Source of the DNA: Streptomyces vinaceus
GTDB taxonomy: Bacteria > Actinomycetota > Actinomycetes > Streptomycetales > Streptomycetaceae
NCBI RefSeq assembly: GCF_008704935.1
Contig: NZ_CP023692.1
Span: 7,417,501 to 7,481,500, forward strand
DNA: 64,000 nt
Reading direction: 5' to 3'
The notes under the pieces are model-generated. The model had not been told where the DNA came from. It saw only the letters and a list, made by a program, of their open reading frames with translations, and searched no databases. The stretch's first letter is position 1, and each line of letters begins with the position of its first letter. A program made the translations under genes and the position numbers. Below are positions 51,605 to 60,924 of the stretch, piece after piece.

Positions 51605-52234
51605 TCAGGCAGAGGGCGGGTAGGGGGCGGCCTTGAGGCGGCGCGCGAGGTGCGCGGTGTTCGCGGCCAGGGTCCTGGTGGTGGCGGCGGTCTTCTCGGG
51701 GGTCTTGTCGAGGTCCTGGTAGTCGGTGCCCTGCATGGCTTCGCCGACCCAGTACGTGACGGCGTTCGGGGCCAGGGAGAAGCCGACGTCGTTCAGACCC
51801 TGGAAGAGTTCGGCACTGACGTGGTGTGCGCCGTCCTCGTTGCCGACCACACACACCGCGGCGGCCTTGCCGTACGTGAGCATGCGGCCCTCGTCGTCGC
51901 TCTCGCCGAGTTCGGCGTTGAGCCGTTCCAGGACGCGCTGGGCAACGCTGGAGGGGTGGCCGACCCAGATCGGCGTCGACAGGATCAGGATGTCGCAGCC
52001 CAGGATCGTGTCGCGGATCCCCGGCCAGGCGTCGCCGTCGCCCATGTCGACTTCGACGCCGGGCTTGACGTCGTGATCGGCGATACGGATCACCTTGCCG
52101 GTAACCCCGTGATCGGCCAGGGCGGCCATGGTCTGTTCGGCCAGCAACTGGGAGCTGGACGGCTTGGGGGAGGGCGAGAGCGTGCAGACCAGCGCGACGG
52201 CGCGCAGCGGGGTGGTTTCGGTAGTGGTGTCCAT
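51605..52234 (-). CDS. Flavodoxin/NADPH-dependent FMN reductase-like protein
   Basis: A 209-residue protein of the flavodoxin-like superfamily. ALVCTLSPSPKPSSSQLLAE carries the phosphate-binding loop (SxSxxSS), then VIRIADHDVKPGVEV, CDILILSTPIWVGHPSSVAQ, and AVCVVGNEDGAHHVSAELFQ. Uses FMN to reduce quinones or flavins. It lies 33 bases before the SDR gene start, in the same direction. Confidence 0.9.
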   Translation of the reverse strand: MDTTTETTPLRAVALVCTLSPSPKPSSSQLLAEQTMAALADHGVTGKVIRIADHDVKPGVEVDMGDGDAWPGIRDTILGCDILILSTPIWVGHPSSVAQRVLERLNAELGESDDEGRMLTYGKAAAVCVVGNEDGAHHVSAELFQGLNDVGFSLAPNAVTYWVGEAMQGTDYQDLDKTPEKTAATTRTLAANTAHLARRLKAAPYPPSA

Positions 52235-52255
52235 GTGGTCCGGCTACCCGGATCG

Positions 52256-52417
52256 TCACTGCGTATCCCGCCCCGTGTGTGGCGAGAGCGTCGATCTGGT
52301 GCTGGAGGTGCGTGCCGGCCGCGCCTGCCGGCCCGCGGACCCGGGCTCGGCCATCCGGCGGTGCCCTTCTGCCTTGAGGGTGTCGGGCAGGACCTTGTCG
52401 GCCATGCTCCGAGTCAT
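52256..52417 (-). CDS. Small basic peptide, hypothetical
   Basis: A 53-residue frame (MTRSMADKVLPDTLKAEGHR...), basic and hydrophilic, with GGGAGA upstream of its ATG. It sits 21 bases before the flavodoxin-like gene on the same strand. No family recognised; the sequence could equally be a leader-region artefact. Confidence 0.4.
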   Translation of the reverse strand: MTRSMADKVLPDTLKAEGHRRMAEPGSAGRQARPARTSSTRSTLSPHTGRDTQ

Positions 52418-52630
52418 GTTTCGCGTCTCCCGTGCCGGGCAGACCATGCCGCGGCACCCCCACAGGGCCGGCTGGCGTGGGGCACCCCTTGCGGCGGCCG
52501 CACCACGGAGCGCAGCCGCCCTGAGCGGTACGCGGGCCTGAGCCGTACGCGGCGTGGCTTGCGTGTCGGAAACGGGCCGAGGCGGGAAACTGTCGGCCAC
52601 CTCGTCTCCGTGCTGGATGGAGGACCCGTC

Positions 52631-52999
52631 ATGCTGCTGACCCACACCCTCGATGGAGGCGTGCTCATCGTCCGGCTGGCCCCTGCCCTGGCCGTACGCC
52701 ACCGCGCGGCCGTGACGCTGGCCGTGGAGGAACTCCTGCGGGCCCACCGGCCGGACCATCTCGTCGTAGCCGCCGAGGGAGTGTGGACGCCGGCTGTCTT
52801 CAGTACGGTCCTTCGGGCCCATCGAACAGCGCAGGAGCACCGTGTCGGATTCTCCGTGGTGACGACCTCTCCGACTGCTGCGGACCAGCTGGCTGCCAAT
52901 ACCGCCGGCCCGGTCCGGGTCCACCCCTCGCTGGCTCAGGCAGTAAGCGGGGCACGCGCCCAGCCGCCCGCGCCGACGGCACCCGGGCCACGGCCGTGA
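52631..52999 (+). CDS. STAS-like small protein
   Basis: A 122-residue protein. LLTHTLDGGVLIVRLAPALA, VTLAVEELLRAHRPDHLVVA, AVFSTVLRAHRTAQEHRVGF and SVVTTSPTAADQLAANTAGP have the beta-beta-alpha pattern of STAS/anti-anti-sigma domains, but the conserved DSSGL phosphorylation loop is not present; EGVWTPAVFS occupies that position. It overlaps the isochorismatase gene by four bases (52996-52999) and so is coupled to it. Regulatory role uncertain. Confidence 0.65.
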   Translation: MLLTHTLDGGVLIVRLAPALAVRHRAAVTLAVEELLRAHRPDHLVVAAEGVWTPAVFSTVLRAHRTAQEHRVGFSVVTTSPTAADQLAANTAGPVRVHPSLAQAVSGARAQPPAPTAPGPRP

Positions 53000-53610
53000 G
53001 CGGCGGTCGCACTTCCCACAGCCGTCCGCTGGGCCGCGCGGCGGGCAGCGGCGACGCATGTCGCACAGGGCTCATCGTGATCGACATGCTCAACACCTAT
53101 GAGCACGAGGACGCCGAGGCGCTGGTGCGGTCCGTGCGCGAAGCCCTGCCGGGCGTCGGGGCGCTGCTCCGGCTGGCGAGGGAGGCGGGGGCGCCGGTCG
53201 TGTACGTGAACGACAACTTCGGCCGCTGGCGCTCCCACCACGGCGAGATCCTGGAAGCCGCCCTGGCGGGCCGATACTCCGAGCTGGTGGAGCCGATCGC
53301 GCCCGACGAGGAGTCCCTGTTCGTCGTCAAGGCGCGGCACTCGGTCTTCTACGAAACACCCTTGGCCTACCTGCTGGGCCAGCTCGATGTACGGCGGGTG
53401 GTGCTGTGCGGGCAGGTGACCGAGCAGTGCGTCCTGTACTCGGCCCTGGACGCCCACATCCGGCACCTCGAAGTCGTCGTGGCCGTCGACGCGGTCGCCC
53501 ACATCGACGCAGGCCTCGCCGAAGCGGCCCTGCGCATGATGGAACGCAACATGTCGGCCGAACTCCGTCCGAGCGGCGAGATCACCTTCGAGGGTGACCC
53601 TTCACAGTGA
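52996..53610 (+). CDS. Isochorismatase-family cysteine hydrolase
   Basis: A 204-residue protein. GLIVIDMLNTYEHEDAEALV contains the catalytic Asp, FVVKARHSVFYETPLAYLLG the Lys, and VVLCGQVTEQCVLYSALDAH the nucleophile Cys. The GTG at 52996 overlaps the upstream stop (GTGA). Hydrolyses small amides or nicotinamide-like substrates. A 13-residue N-terminal extension precedes the domain. Confidence 0.92.
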   Translation: MSGGRTSHSRPLGRAAGSGDACRTGLIVIDMLNTYEHEDAEALVRSVREALPGVGALLRLAREAGAPVVYVNDNFGRWRSHHGEILEAALAGRYSELVEPIAPDEESLFVVKARHSVFYETPLAYLLGQLDVRRVVLCGQVTEQCVLYSALDAHIRHLEVVVAVDAVAHIDAGLAEAALRMMERNMSAELRPSGEITFEGDPSQ

Positions 53611-53712
53611 CGGCGGCTCGGACCGTGTCGGCCGGGCGGGGCCACCGGCTCGTTCGACGAGGGAGAGAGCGGCTGCGGCGGTCTTGAACTGCGGCTCCTT
53701 GGAGACGCGATC

Positions 53713-54262
53713 TCAGACGGTGGCGATCAGCTCGCGCGGCACGCGCCACAGCACCCGGGGCCGGGGCGCTGCCGGCAGGGGTGCCCCGTACCCGTAGTGG
53801 AAGGGGACGAACAGGACGCCGTGGCGGATGGAGCCTACGCGCAGCCGCCCGCGCAGCGCAGCGCACCGCACCGCGTGGTGAGCTCCACGAGGTCGCCTTC
53901 CGCCAGTGCGAGGCGGGCAGCGTCGGAGGCTGCGATCTCCACCCACACGTCCGGGGCCGCGGCCGCGGGTTGGCCTGCCACGCGTACAGGTCCTTCGGCT
54001 CCAGCCGGCCGCGGTTGACGCGGTCGCCGGACCGGCCACGGACCCCCACGATGCGCCCGTCCCGGACGGCGATGTCCACCGCGTCACCACCGGAATACAG
54101 GAGCGAAGCCGACCGCACCCCCGGGTCGACGTCGCCCTCCGCGATGCCCGTCGCCAGGCAGGAGTCGGTACGGATGGGCCACTGTCCGCCCCGGCCGTAG
54201 GGGGTGCGGTCTCCCCATGGATCGCCGGTCCGATCGCCGGACACATTCACCGGAGTCCGCAT
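53713..54262 (-). pseudogene. Molybdopterin oxidoreductase, middle deleted
   Basis: From the ATG at 54262 one frame reads MRTPVNVSGDRTGDPWGDRT, WPIRTDSCLATGIAEGDVDP, SASLLYSGGDAVDIAVRDGR and IVGVRGRSGDRVNRGRLEPK DLYAWQ, the N-terminus of a nitrate-reductase-like molybdopterin oxidoreductase. It jumps directly to the C-terminal dinucleotide-binding domain in other frames (WVEIAASDAARLALAEGDLV, VLFVPFHYGYGAPLPAAPRP), ending at 53713. About 500-600 residues that normally intervene are gone, so it is dead. Confidence 0.8.
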
Positions 54263-54486
54263 CTCGGCCGCTCCTCTCCACCGGGCGGCGCCTGCACCGG
54301 ACCGGGCCGGCGCGCGCCGCCGAACCCTCGATAGAGCGCCGTCCACCCTGCGCGTCCCGCCCGAGACGGCTCGCTGATCGCCTGGACTGCCCGGTCCGCC
54401 TGGCAGGGAGGGCAAAAGAGGGGTTTCCCTCCCCGCCAGTGGGCAGGCGCACGGCGACCGAAGGCCCCAACCAGGAGGTGGCTGCC

Positions 54487-54867
54487 ATGGCCACGCGTCC
54501 GAAGTCGCACGTCCCCCACGGCGAGGGACCCAGCCGCCATACGGGTACGCAGCAGCACGGCTGGTCACCCGATGTCGACTCGACACACACCCAGGAGAAC
54601 CCGAGCGCCAAGCGCTCCTTTGACCCGCCCCAGAAGGAAGCCGGCGGCGCCAAGAGCCGCAAGGGCTCGCGCCCCGGTAAAGCCGACGAGGGCGTACCCG
54701 TCGAGAGCAGCTCACGCAGCGGCGAAGACCTCGCCCGGAAGGGAAGCCAGAAGGGCCATCACGACCTGGGTCCCCGAGGCCGCTCTCAGCGCCCCAGCGG
54801 CGGCAAGGACAATTCCGCTTTCACCGGCGTCGAGGAGAAGGACTCCAAGCGGCTCCGCCCTGGCTGA
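54487..54867 (+). CDS. Small hydrophilic disordered protein
   Basis: A 126-residue, very hydrophilic protein rich in K, S, G, E and P (KRSFDPPQKEAGGAKSRKGS, EGVPVESSSRSGEDLARKGS, LGPRGRSQRPSGGKDNSAFT). GGAGG lies eight bases before the ATG at 54487. I recall similar Streptomyces proteins sometimes labelled plasmid stabilisation protein, but the sequence shows no domain. Monocistronic. Confidence 0.65.
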   Translation: MATRPKSHVPHGEGPSRHTGTQQHGWSPDVDSTHTQENPSAKRSFDPPQKEAGGAKSRKGSRPGKADEGVPVESSSRSGEDLARKGSQKGHHDLGPRGRSQRPSGGKDNSAFTGVEEKDSKRLRPG

Positions 54868-54984
54868 CGTGCGTTCCCCTGGCCGGACAGGCCTGGGCCG
54901 GCCAGGGGATGAGCATCGCGACGAGGCCGACTTCGGCGTGGACCCGTTACGCAACGGATCTGACTCGAAGTCACGCGGCACTGC

Positions 54985-55686
54985 CTATGCCGGGGGTCCC
55001 GGACTGTTGACGCGTTGTGGGTCTTGATCCGAAAGGCGACCGAGTCGCTCGGCCAGGGCTTCGATGTGCTCCGGCTGAGCCAGGACCGACATGGCCGCTT
55101 CCTGCATGCGATGGAGTGCGGCCGCGTCCTGACGCAACACGCGAAGGCGCGCATGCATCCGCAATCGCGTCTGCCATGGGTGCCACAGAGCCCGGAGCAG
55201 GTGTTGAGCTGTCGCCTGCCGATATTCCGCACACTGCGTCATGAGTTCTTCGAGCGACTCACCCAGGACACCGCCCAAGTGGAGATCGACCATTGTGATG
55301 ACCTCGCATTGCAAGGCACGTTCCTCACTACCTCCGGCGAAGTCCAGGATCCTGCGGGGTATGCCCGCCGAGAGCGCGGCCACCACAAGATCTGCGATCG
55401 CTTCCCGTTGGGCGCGCTCGGCGTCGTGGCCGTCCTCCAGGACCGCCGTAACGCCAAAACGTGCCGTGGCGAGCAGTCGTGCCCCGGCTAAGGGCCACGA
55501 CGGACTCTCCCTCCGGCTCGGCACGATGGCGCGTACCCTCTCGCGCACCGCTGCGACGCGGAGGAGCTGCTGCATGACCGCCGCTCGCTGCTGCCGACGT
55601 TCCTGGTTCTTGGAGAGGTAGTTGGTCACCGCGGCGCCGACCACACCGCCGGCCGTGCTGTATGCCAAGTCCATCCATCCAGGCAT
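54985..55686 (-). CDS. Hypothetical helical protein with N-terminal hydrophobic segment
   Basis: A 233-residue protein. MPGWMDLAYSTAGGVVGAAV could be a short membrane or signal segment; the rest is long, charged and helical (RRQQRAAVMQQLLRVAAVRE, DLHLGGVLGESLEELMTQCA, RLRMHARLRVLRQDAAALHR), with coiled-coil potential. Composition supports coding. No family recognised. Isolated. Confidence 0.65.
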   Translation of the reverse strand: MPGWMDLAYSTAGGVVGAAVTNYLSKNQERRQQRAAVMQQLLRVAAVRERVRAIVPSRRESPSWPLAGARLLATARFGVTAVLEDGHDAERAQREAIADLVVAALSAGIPRRILDFAGGSEERALQCEVITMVDLHLGGVLGESLEELMTQCAEYRQATAQHLLRALWHPWQTRLRMHARLRVLRQDAAALHRMQEAAMSVLAQPEHIEALAERLGRLSDQDPQRVNSPGPPA

Positions 55687-56049
55687 GGGAGACGCCTCAC
55701 TGTGCCGGGAGCCAGCAAATCACTTTTGCACTGAAACGGTCCGAGCGTATGCGTGTTGCTGGGCCCAGGGAAGTCCGAAATCCGAGGGCCATGATCACCG
55801 AATCTGACTGAGCGCCCCCCGTGGGCACTGATGGATCACTTCGCGGCTCGGAACCTGCGCTGCTGGGGGAGGCAGCCGTCGCCTGGCCCCGTCGCCGTCC
55901 AAGGCGCGCCGGGCATATGGGGCTCGACGCAGGCGTCTTGCGACTGCCGGCCAGGAGACCGTGATCCAGCACACACTGCCCGGAGCGATGACTTTGCTGA
56001 TCCGGGTCGGTCGGATGAGTGACAACACCACTTGGAGGAAGGCTCGTTC

Positions 56050-56711
56050 ATGCCCCCCACGCTCAGCGCATCCGTTCATGTCGCGCCCGTAGCACCGGCG
56101 TCCACCGTGGCGGCACGCCGGTGGCTGCTCGGCGCAGTCGCGGCCGGTCCGGTGTTCCTTGCGGTCGGTGTCGCTCAGGGACTCGCCCGTGACGGCTTCG
56201 ACTTCAGCCGGAACGCGCTCAGTCAGCTCGCGCTCGGCGAGGCGGGCTGGGTCCAGACGGTGAACTTCCTGCTCGCCGGCGCTCTGCTGGTCATAGGGGC
56301 GGTCGGTCTGCGCCGGGTGCTGGGCGGGCACCCGGGCGGCACCTGGGTCCGGTTCTGGTCGGTGTCTTCGGGGCCTCCTTCGGGGCCGCATCGGCTTTCC
56401 CGGCCGACGCCGGAGCGGGCTTTCCCGCCGGAGCCCCCGATGCGACCGTGATGAGCGGCCACGGCGCCGTCCACATGGTCGCCGGGATGGTCGGCTACCT
56501 CGCTTTGTGCGCCGCATTCGTCGTGCTAGCCGGCTCGCTCGCCGCCCGGGGGCACCGCGGGTGGGCCGTGGCCTCGCGTGTCGTCCCGGTCTTCGTCCTC
56601 GCCGGCTTCGCCGCCTCCGCCGCCTCCGTCCTGGCCTTCACAGCCGGAGCGGGCCTTGGCCTGTTGTGGCTGACGGCGGTGACGACCCGCCTGGCTTCGG
56701 CCCCCCGCTGA
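56050..56711 (+). pseudogene. DUF998 membrane protein with a single-base frameshift
   Basis: The frame from the ATG at 56050 gives WLLGAVAAGPVFLAVGVAQG, NALSQLALGEAGWVQTVNFL and GLRRVLGGHPGGTW. One missing G near 56347 shifts it: the next frame gives PVLVGVFGASFGAASAFPAD, MSGHGAVHMVAGMVGYLALC and VVPVFVLAGFAASAASVLAF, ending at 56711. Together they form a complete six-helix DUF998 protein. Deletion in a run of Gs fits either a recent mutation or a sequencing artefact. Confidence 0.85.
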
Positions 56712-56813
56712 GAGCTGGCCGACGGGTGTTCCCGGGTTCCCGGTCCGGCTCCTCTTCGGTTCCACCGTATGTGGTGACGCCGCCACGTACTTGGAGGCGA
56801 GCACCGAGTGCGC

Positions 56814-57761
56814 CTACTCCTCCTCCGAGCCCAGGCGGTCCGGCAGGCCGAAGAGCGGGAAGAGGCGGTCGGTGTCACGGTAGGCCGTGATGCCGCTGAT
56901 CCGGTCGTTTCGGAACTCGACGACTTGCAGGGCCCAGGGCACGTAGCCGGTGGCGTCCGGGGACGCGCGGTACTGGCCGAAGGCGGGGGAGCCGTTCGCC
57001 GTGGTCGCCACCAGACGCGAGCCGCGGCAGCCGATCGCCGGGCCGGTGAGCCACGCCTCGATGTCGGGGAGACCGCGCATCCACTTCGCGTACGGAGGCA
57101 AGCACAGCGTGGCGTCGACATGGAGGAGCATGCTCAACTCCTCCATGTCGTAGCGGGTAAAGGCCGTGGCGTACCGCTCGGCCAGCACCCGGCGGACGCC
57201 GTCGTTCGATGGCCCGGCGCCCGGATCGTCCGGCGCGTCGCGGCGGTCGGCCAGTGTGGCACGGGCCCGCTGCAGGGCGCTGTTGGCCGAGGCGACGGTG
57301 CAGCCGTGCAGGTCGGCGACCTCCCGTGCCGAGAATCCCAGGACGTCCCGCAGGATCAGCGTGGCCCGCTGCCGGGGCGGCAAGTGCTGCAGCGCCGCGA
57401 CGAACGCCAACCTGACCGACTCGCCCCTCGCCGCGGCCGCCTCGGGGTCCCCTCCTGGACAGGGTTCCACCCACAGGACGGAGTCCTGTGGGGGCTCCGG
57501 CGGGGTGCTGCCCCCGCTCGGACCGGCCAGGTCCATCGGCAGCGCCCGCCGCTTGCCCGAAGCGAGAGCGTCCAGGCAGACGTTGGTGGCGATGCGGTAC
57601 ACCCAAGTCCGCAGTGCCGAGCGGCCCTCGAAGCGGTCGATGTTCCGCCAAGCCCGGACCAGCGCCTCCTGGACGGCGTCCTCGGCCTCGGCGTACGCCC
57701 CCAACATCCGGTAGCCGTACCCGGTCAGCTCCCCCCGGTACTCCTCAAGCGACTCCGCCAT
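56814..57761 (-). CDS. SigJ-like ECF sigma factor with SnoaL-type C-terminal domain
   Basis: A 315-residue RNA polymerase sigma factor. Region 2 is at about residues 5-75 (YRGELTGYGYRMLGAYAEAE, DAVQEALVRAWRNIDRFEGR, LRTWVYRIATNVCLDALASG), region 4 at about 120-175 (LPPRQRATLILRDVLGFSAR, EVADLHGCTVASANSALQRA), and a C-terminal NTF2/SnoaL domain at about 195-310 (GVRRVLAERYATAFTRYDME, WALQVVEFRNDRISGITAYR). The fused SnoaL domain controls activity in these sigma factors without a separate anti-sigma. The ATG at 57761 starts the domain; downstream the promoter region is unassigned. Confidence 0.93.
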   Translation of the reverse strand: MAESLEEYRGELTGYGYRMLGAYAEAEDAVQEALVRAWRNIDRFEGRSALRTWVYRIATNVCLDALASGKRRALPMDLAGPSGGSTPPEPPQDSVLWVEPCPGGDPEAAAARGESVRLAFVAALQHLPPRQRATLILRDVLGFSAREVADLHGCTVASANSALQRARATLADRRDAPDDPGAGPSNDGVRRVLAERYATAFTRYDMEELSMLLHVDATLCLPPYAKWMRGLPDIEAWLTGPAIGCRGSRLVATTANGSPAFGQYRASPDATGYVPWALQVVEFRNDRISGITAYRDTDRLFPLFGLPDRLGSEEE

Positions 57762-58263
57762 GGCGCCGGATGCCCCTGTTTCCCCATGCCGCACCCCTTC
57801 AAAGTGACAGTCCCAGGCCGCTGACCTGGTACTCCACTGTAGGAGAACGGTCCAGGGCCGACGCGTGGGGTTCCTCCGTGGCTGCTCTTTCCTCACCTTT
57901 ACCAGCACCCCTGGCCAGGGTCTGGTCCGGATGGTCCGGCTGTACATCTCCGTGGGCCAGGGGCGCGAGCGGGTTCTGGACGCCCTCGCCGCCCGGACCG
58001 CCCCGCCGGAGAGTCGCGCGGGCCTGCGCAGTGGGCAGGACACCGCGGCGGCCGGGGTGAACGCGGCTCCTCCGCCGGCGTACACACAGGTACCGCCCAG
58101 CCCGTCCCGGCAGTGCGCCGCGGTACTGGTGCAGGGGACCCTTTGTCCGCCGACCGGCCTAGCAGCCGGGCGCGGCGCGGCCCAGGGACGCCTGCCCGGC
58201 TGCTAGGCAGACAGCTCCGGCAGGCACCGCCCTTGCCGCCCCACCGCACACCGGGAGACATCC
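57762..58263. other. 502-base divergent intergenic region
   Basis: No gene seen. It separates the sigma factor from the serine hydrolase, and should hold both promoters. No sigma-specific motif could be identified with confidence. Confidence 0.5.
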
Positions 58264-59477
58264 GTGCCCACCCCCACCCCCACCCCCGCCCCCGCCCCCG
58301 CCCCCGCCCCCGCCCCCGCACGCCGTTTCCGCGCCGGACTGTCCGTCGCGGCGCTCACCGCCGCCACGCTCGGCGCGCTCCTCCCGCCTGCGCAGGCGGC
58401 AGGGTCCGACCCCGCCCACGACGGTCGGCTCCAGCGGGAGCTCGAACAGCTCGTCGGCCAGGACGACGGTCCGCCCGGGGTGATCGCCGTGCTCACCCGG
58501 GGCGACCGCACACAGGTGTATACCGCCGGGGTCGGGGACCTCACCACCGGAAGGCCGCCGCAGCTCGACGACCACATGCGAATCGCCAGCATCAGCAAGG
58601 CGTTCAGCGGGGCCGTCGCCCTCCGGCTCGTCGACCGGGGGGTCCTCTCCCTCGACGACACCATCGGCGGAGTGCTGCCCACACAGCCCCCCGCCTGGCA
58701 CCCGGTAACCCTGCGTCAGCTCCTCCAGCACACCAGCGGACTGCCGGACTACACCGCCGCCCCCGAGTACCTGAGCATCCTGCAGACCGACCCGCGCCAC
58801 GTCTTCGACCCCCGCGCGCTCCTCGACTACGTCGCGGACGAGCCGCTGCTCTTCCGCCCGGGCAGCCTGTACGAGTACTCCAACTCCGACAACATCGCCA
58901 TCGCCCTCATGGCGGAGGCCGCGACGGGACGCCGCTACGAGGACCTCCTCAAGGAGCTCGTGTACCGGCCCCTCGGCCTGAAGCAGACCAGCCTGCCGCT
59001 GGGTTACCGCCTCCCGCACCCGTTCCTGCACGGCTACGACGTCACTCCACCCGCCGAACCCGAGGACGTCAGCGAGGCCCTGAGCGCCTCCGCGGTCTGG
59101 GCCTCCGGCGGCATCGTCTCCACCCCCAAGGACCTGGAGCCTTCATCCGGGCGTACGCCGGCCCCACACTGCTTTCGGAGAAGACCCGCAAGGAGCAGCT
59201 CACCTTCCGCCCCGGCGACTCCTCCGAGCCCGCCGGGCCCGGCACCAACGCCGCCGGGCTCGCGATCTTCCGCTACACCACCCGCTGCGGCGTGCTCCAC
59301 GGCCACACCGGCAACTTCCCCGGCTACACGCAGCTCGCCGCAGCCACCCCCGACGGCACCCGTTCCCTCACGTTCTCCATCAACACCCAGACCAACAAAG
59401 GCATGAAACCCGCCCTCCTCGCCCGGCTCCGCACGGTCCAGGAAGACTTCGTCTGCGCACTGCTGAAGGACCGGTAA
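58264..59477 (+). pseudogene. Secreted serine hydrolase (beta-lactamase/D-Ala-D-Ala carboxypeptidase class), frameshifted
   Basis: From the GTG at 58264 the product begins with a (PT)/(AP) repeat, then a signal peptide (RRFRAGLSVAALTAATLGAL, cleavage near AQA). RIASISKAFSGAVALRLVDR holds the SxxK, LYEYSNSDNIAIALMAEAAT the YxN. One base is missing near 59142 (KDLE/AFIRAY expected); the next frame continues TLLSEKTRKEQLTFRPGDSS, GLAIFRYTTRCGVLHGHTGN (HTG) to 59477. All three catalytic motifs survive, so a one-base change separates it from function. Confidence 0.88.
58268..58320 (+). repeat. C-rich hexanucleotide repeat at the start of the hydrolase
   Basis: About eight consecutive 6-bp units, first CCCCCA and then CCCCCG, encode the PT and AP dipeptides. 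Gain or loss of whole units keeps the reading frame, so the N-terminus can vary in length among strains. Confidence 0.85.
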
Positions 59478-59793
59478 CCCCCCCACCGGGCGCCGGGCCG
59501 CCCGCTGCACGCTCCCGGAGCCGCCCGGCCGATCACCGTCGTGCCGCGTCGGGCATGGTGCCGGGGTGCAGCGGCCCTGGGGATGCGGTCGTCCGGCGAG
59601 GCGCGGGGCGGCCGGTGAGGTGATCGCCGGTGTGCGTTGGGCGGGATGCCGGGCGGGTGCGCCGGTGACGTGTCGCTTCTGCGGTGAACCAGCGCATCGG
59701 GCCGGATGATGGCCGCTGACGACGTCGTTGCAGTCGTTCCGGAGGAACGCGCGGCGGCCCATCCGGGATCCTCAGGCACCGCCACACCAGCGA

Positions 59794-60241
59794 TCAGCTG
59801 CCTGCGGAGGCGTCCGCGGCAAGGAGTCGTGCCGTGAGTTCCATGCACCGCGTGCGGGCCGCGGAGAAGCCGTAGGGCATCTTGGTGACTGCTTCGAAGG
59901 CACTCATCTGGGCGTCCTCCTCGCCGCTCGCGGCGGCGTCGTGGTTCTCGAAGAGCTTCTCCTCGGCCGCGTCCAGTCCGTCCGCCGTCCTCGACGTCCC
60001 GGGCTTCGTCGAAGGCGGACCGCATGTCGTCCAGGCTGATGCCGGCCTCGGACATCTTGCGGATCCACAGCAGGCGGATCATGTCGTCGTAGCCGTAGCG
60101 GCGGCGTCCGTCTCCGCCGCGCCCGGGCTCCGGCAGCAGACCGATCTGGTGGTAGTGACGGATGGCGCGCGGGGTGGTTCCGGCGAAAGCGGCGGCATCG
60201 CCGATCTTGACCTCGCGGGGAGGCGTGGCGGAGGGGTACAT
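59794..60241 (-). pseudogene. MerR-family regulator with a single-base frameshift
   Basis: The ATG at 60241 starts a normal MerR: REVKIGDAAAFAGTTPRAIR, HYHQIGLLPEPGRGGDGRRR, YGYDDMIRLLWIRKMSEAGI, SLDDMRSAFDEARDVEDGG. Near 59990 one base is missing; the next frame gives LDAAEEKLFENHDAAASGEE, DAQMSAFEAVTKMPYGFSAA and MELTARLLAADASAGS to the stop at 59794. The downstream half matches the effector region. Either a fresh pseudogene or a sequencing error. Between 59478 and 59793 no gene is seen. Confidence 0.85.
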
Positions 60242-60569
60242 CGCAGACAGGGCCTTTCATGCTCGGGTCCCCTCGACGACACCACATGCCGCTACGGCAG
60301 GTGCAACTACGCACCCCCCGGCCCCTGACGGGCTACCGGGCGGTCCTGCCCCACGGGTGTCCCGTCCCAGGACGGGCCCGCAAGGGCTGGGGAGCACCGT
60401 AGAGCGGTCTGACGGCACCCCGAGCAGGGCTGGGGATCTTCCCAGAGATCGGCCCCCCCCCGGTCGGTGCCCGCATTCTGGGCGAGAGCGGCGACGACAG
60501 GAGCCGGTTCGCCACGGTCGGAGGGCTGAAGGCGTGAGCCGACTCGGCCCCGACCACGCGGGCCTCCGG

Positions 60570-60753
60570 CGGCAGACGCCGCTACGTCGGGCGCCGGTTC
60601 GTGAAGAACAACCGGCGCTGGGCGGGAGGGGCCCGGTAAACGCAAGCCCTGCGGCACCTGTTCAACCGGATGCTCGGCCAGCTCCACCACTGCCTCCTGG
60701 CGCGCACCCCGTTCGACGAATCGATCGCCTTCCCCGCGGAGCGCTACCAGTAG
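60570..60753 (+). mobile_element. IS110-type transposase C-terminal fragment
   Basis: The plus strand gives VGRRFVKNNRRWAGG, an in-frame TAA, then QALRHLFNRMLGQLHHCLLA and RTPFDESIAFPAERY before a stop. IS110 transposases end ALRHLFNRxLGQLHHCLxxxxxYDExxAFP. It could be the missing end of the element at 26.6-27.2 kb or 6.6 kb, but is far from both. From 60242 to 60569 nothing else is recognisable. Confidence 0.7.
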
Positions 60754-60924
60754 CAACAGGCGCTACGTGAACGGAACGGGACGGCTCGTTAAGGGGCGCC
60801 AGGAGCGACGATCCTTCCCATGAGGCCCAAGTGCCGACGATCGCTGCCGCATCGCCCCGGCCTCAGGGCGAGCGCCGTCGAGCCCACACGATGAGGTGAC
60901 ACCGGAAGGTGCGACCATCGTCGG

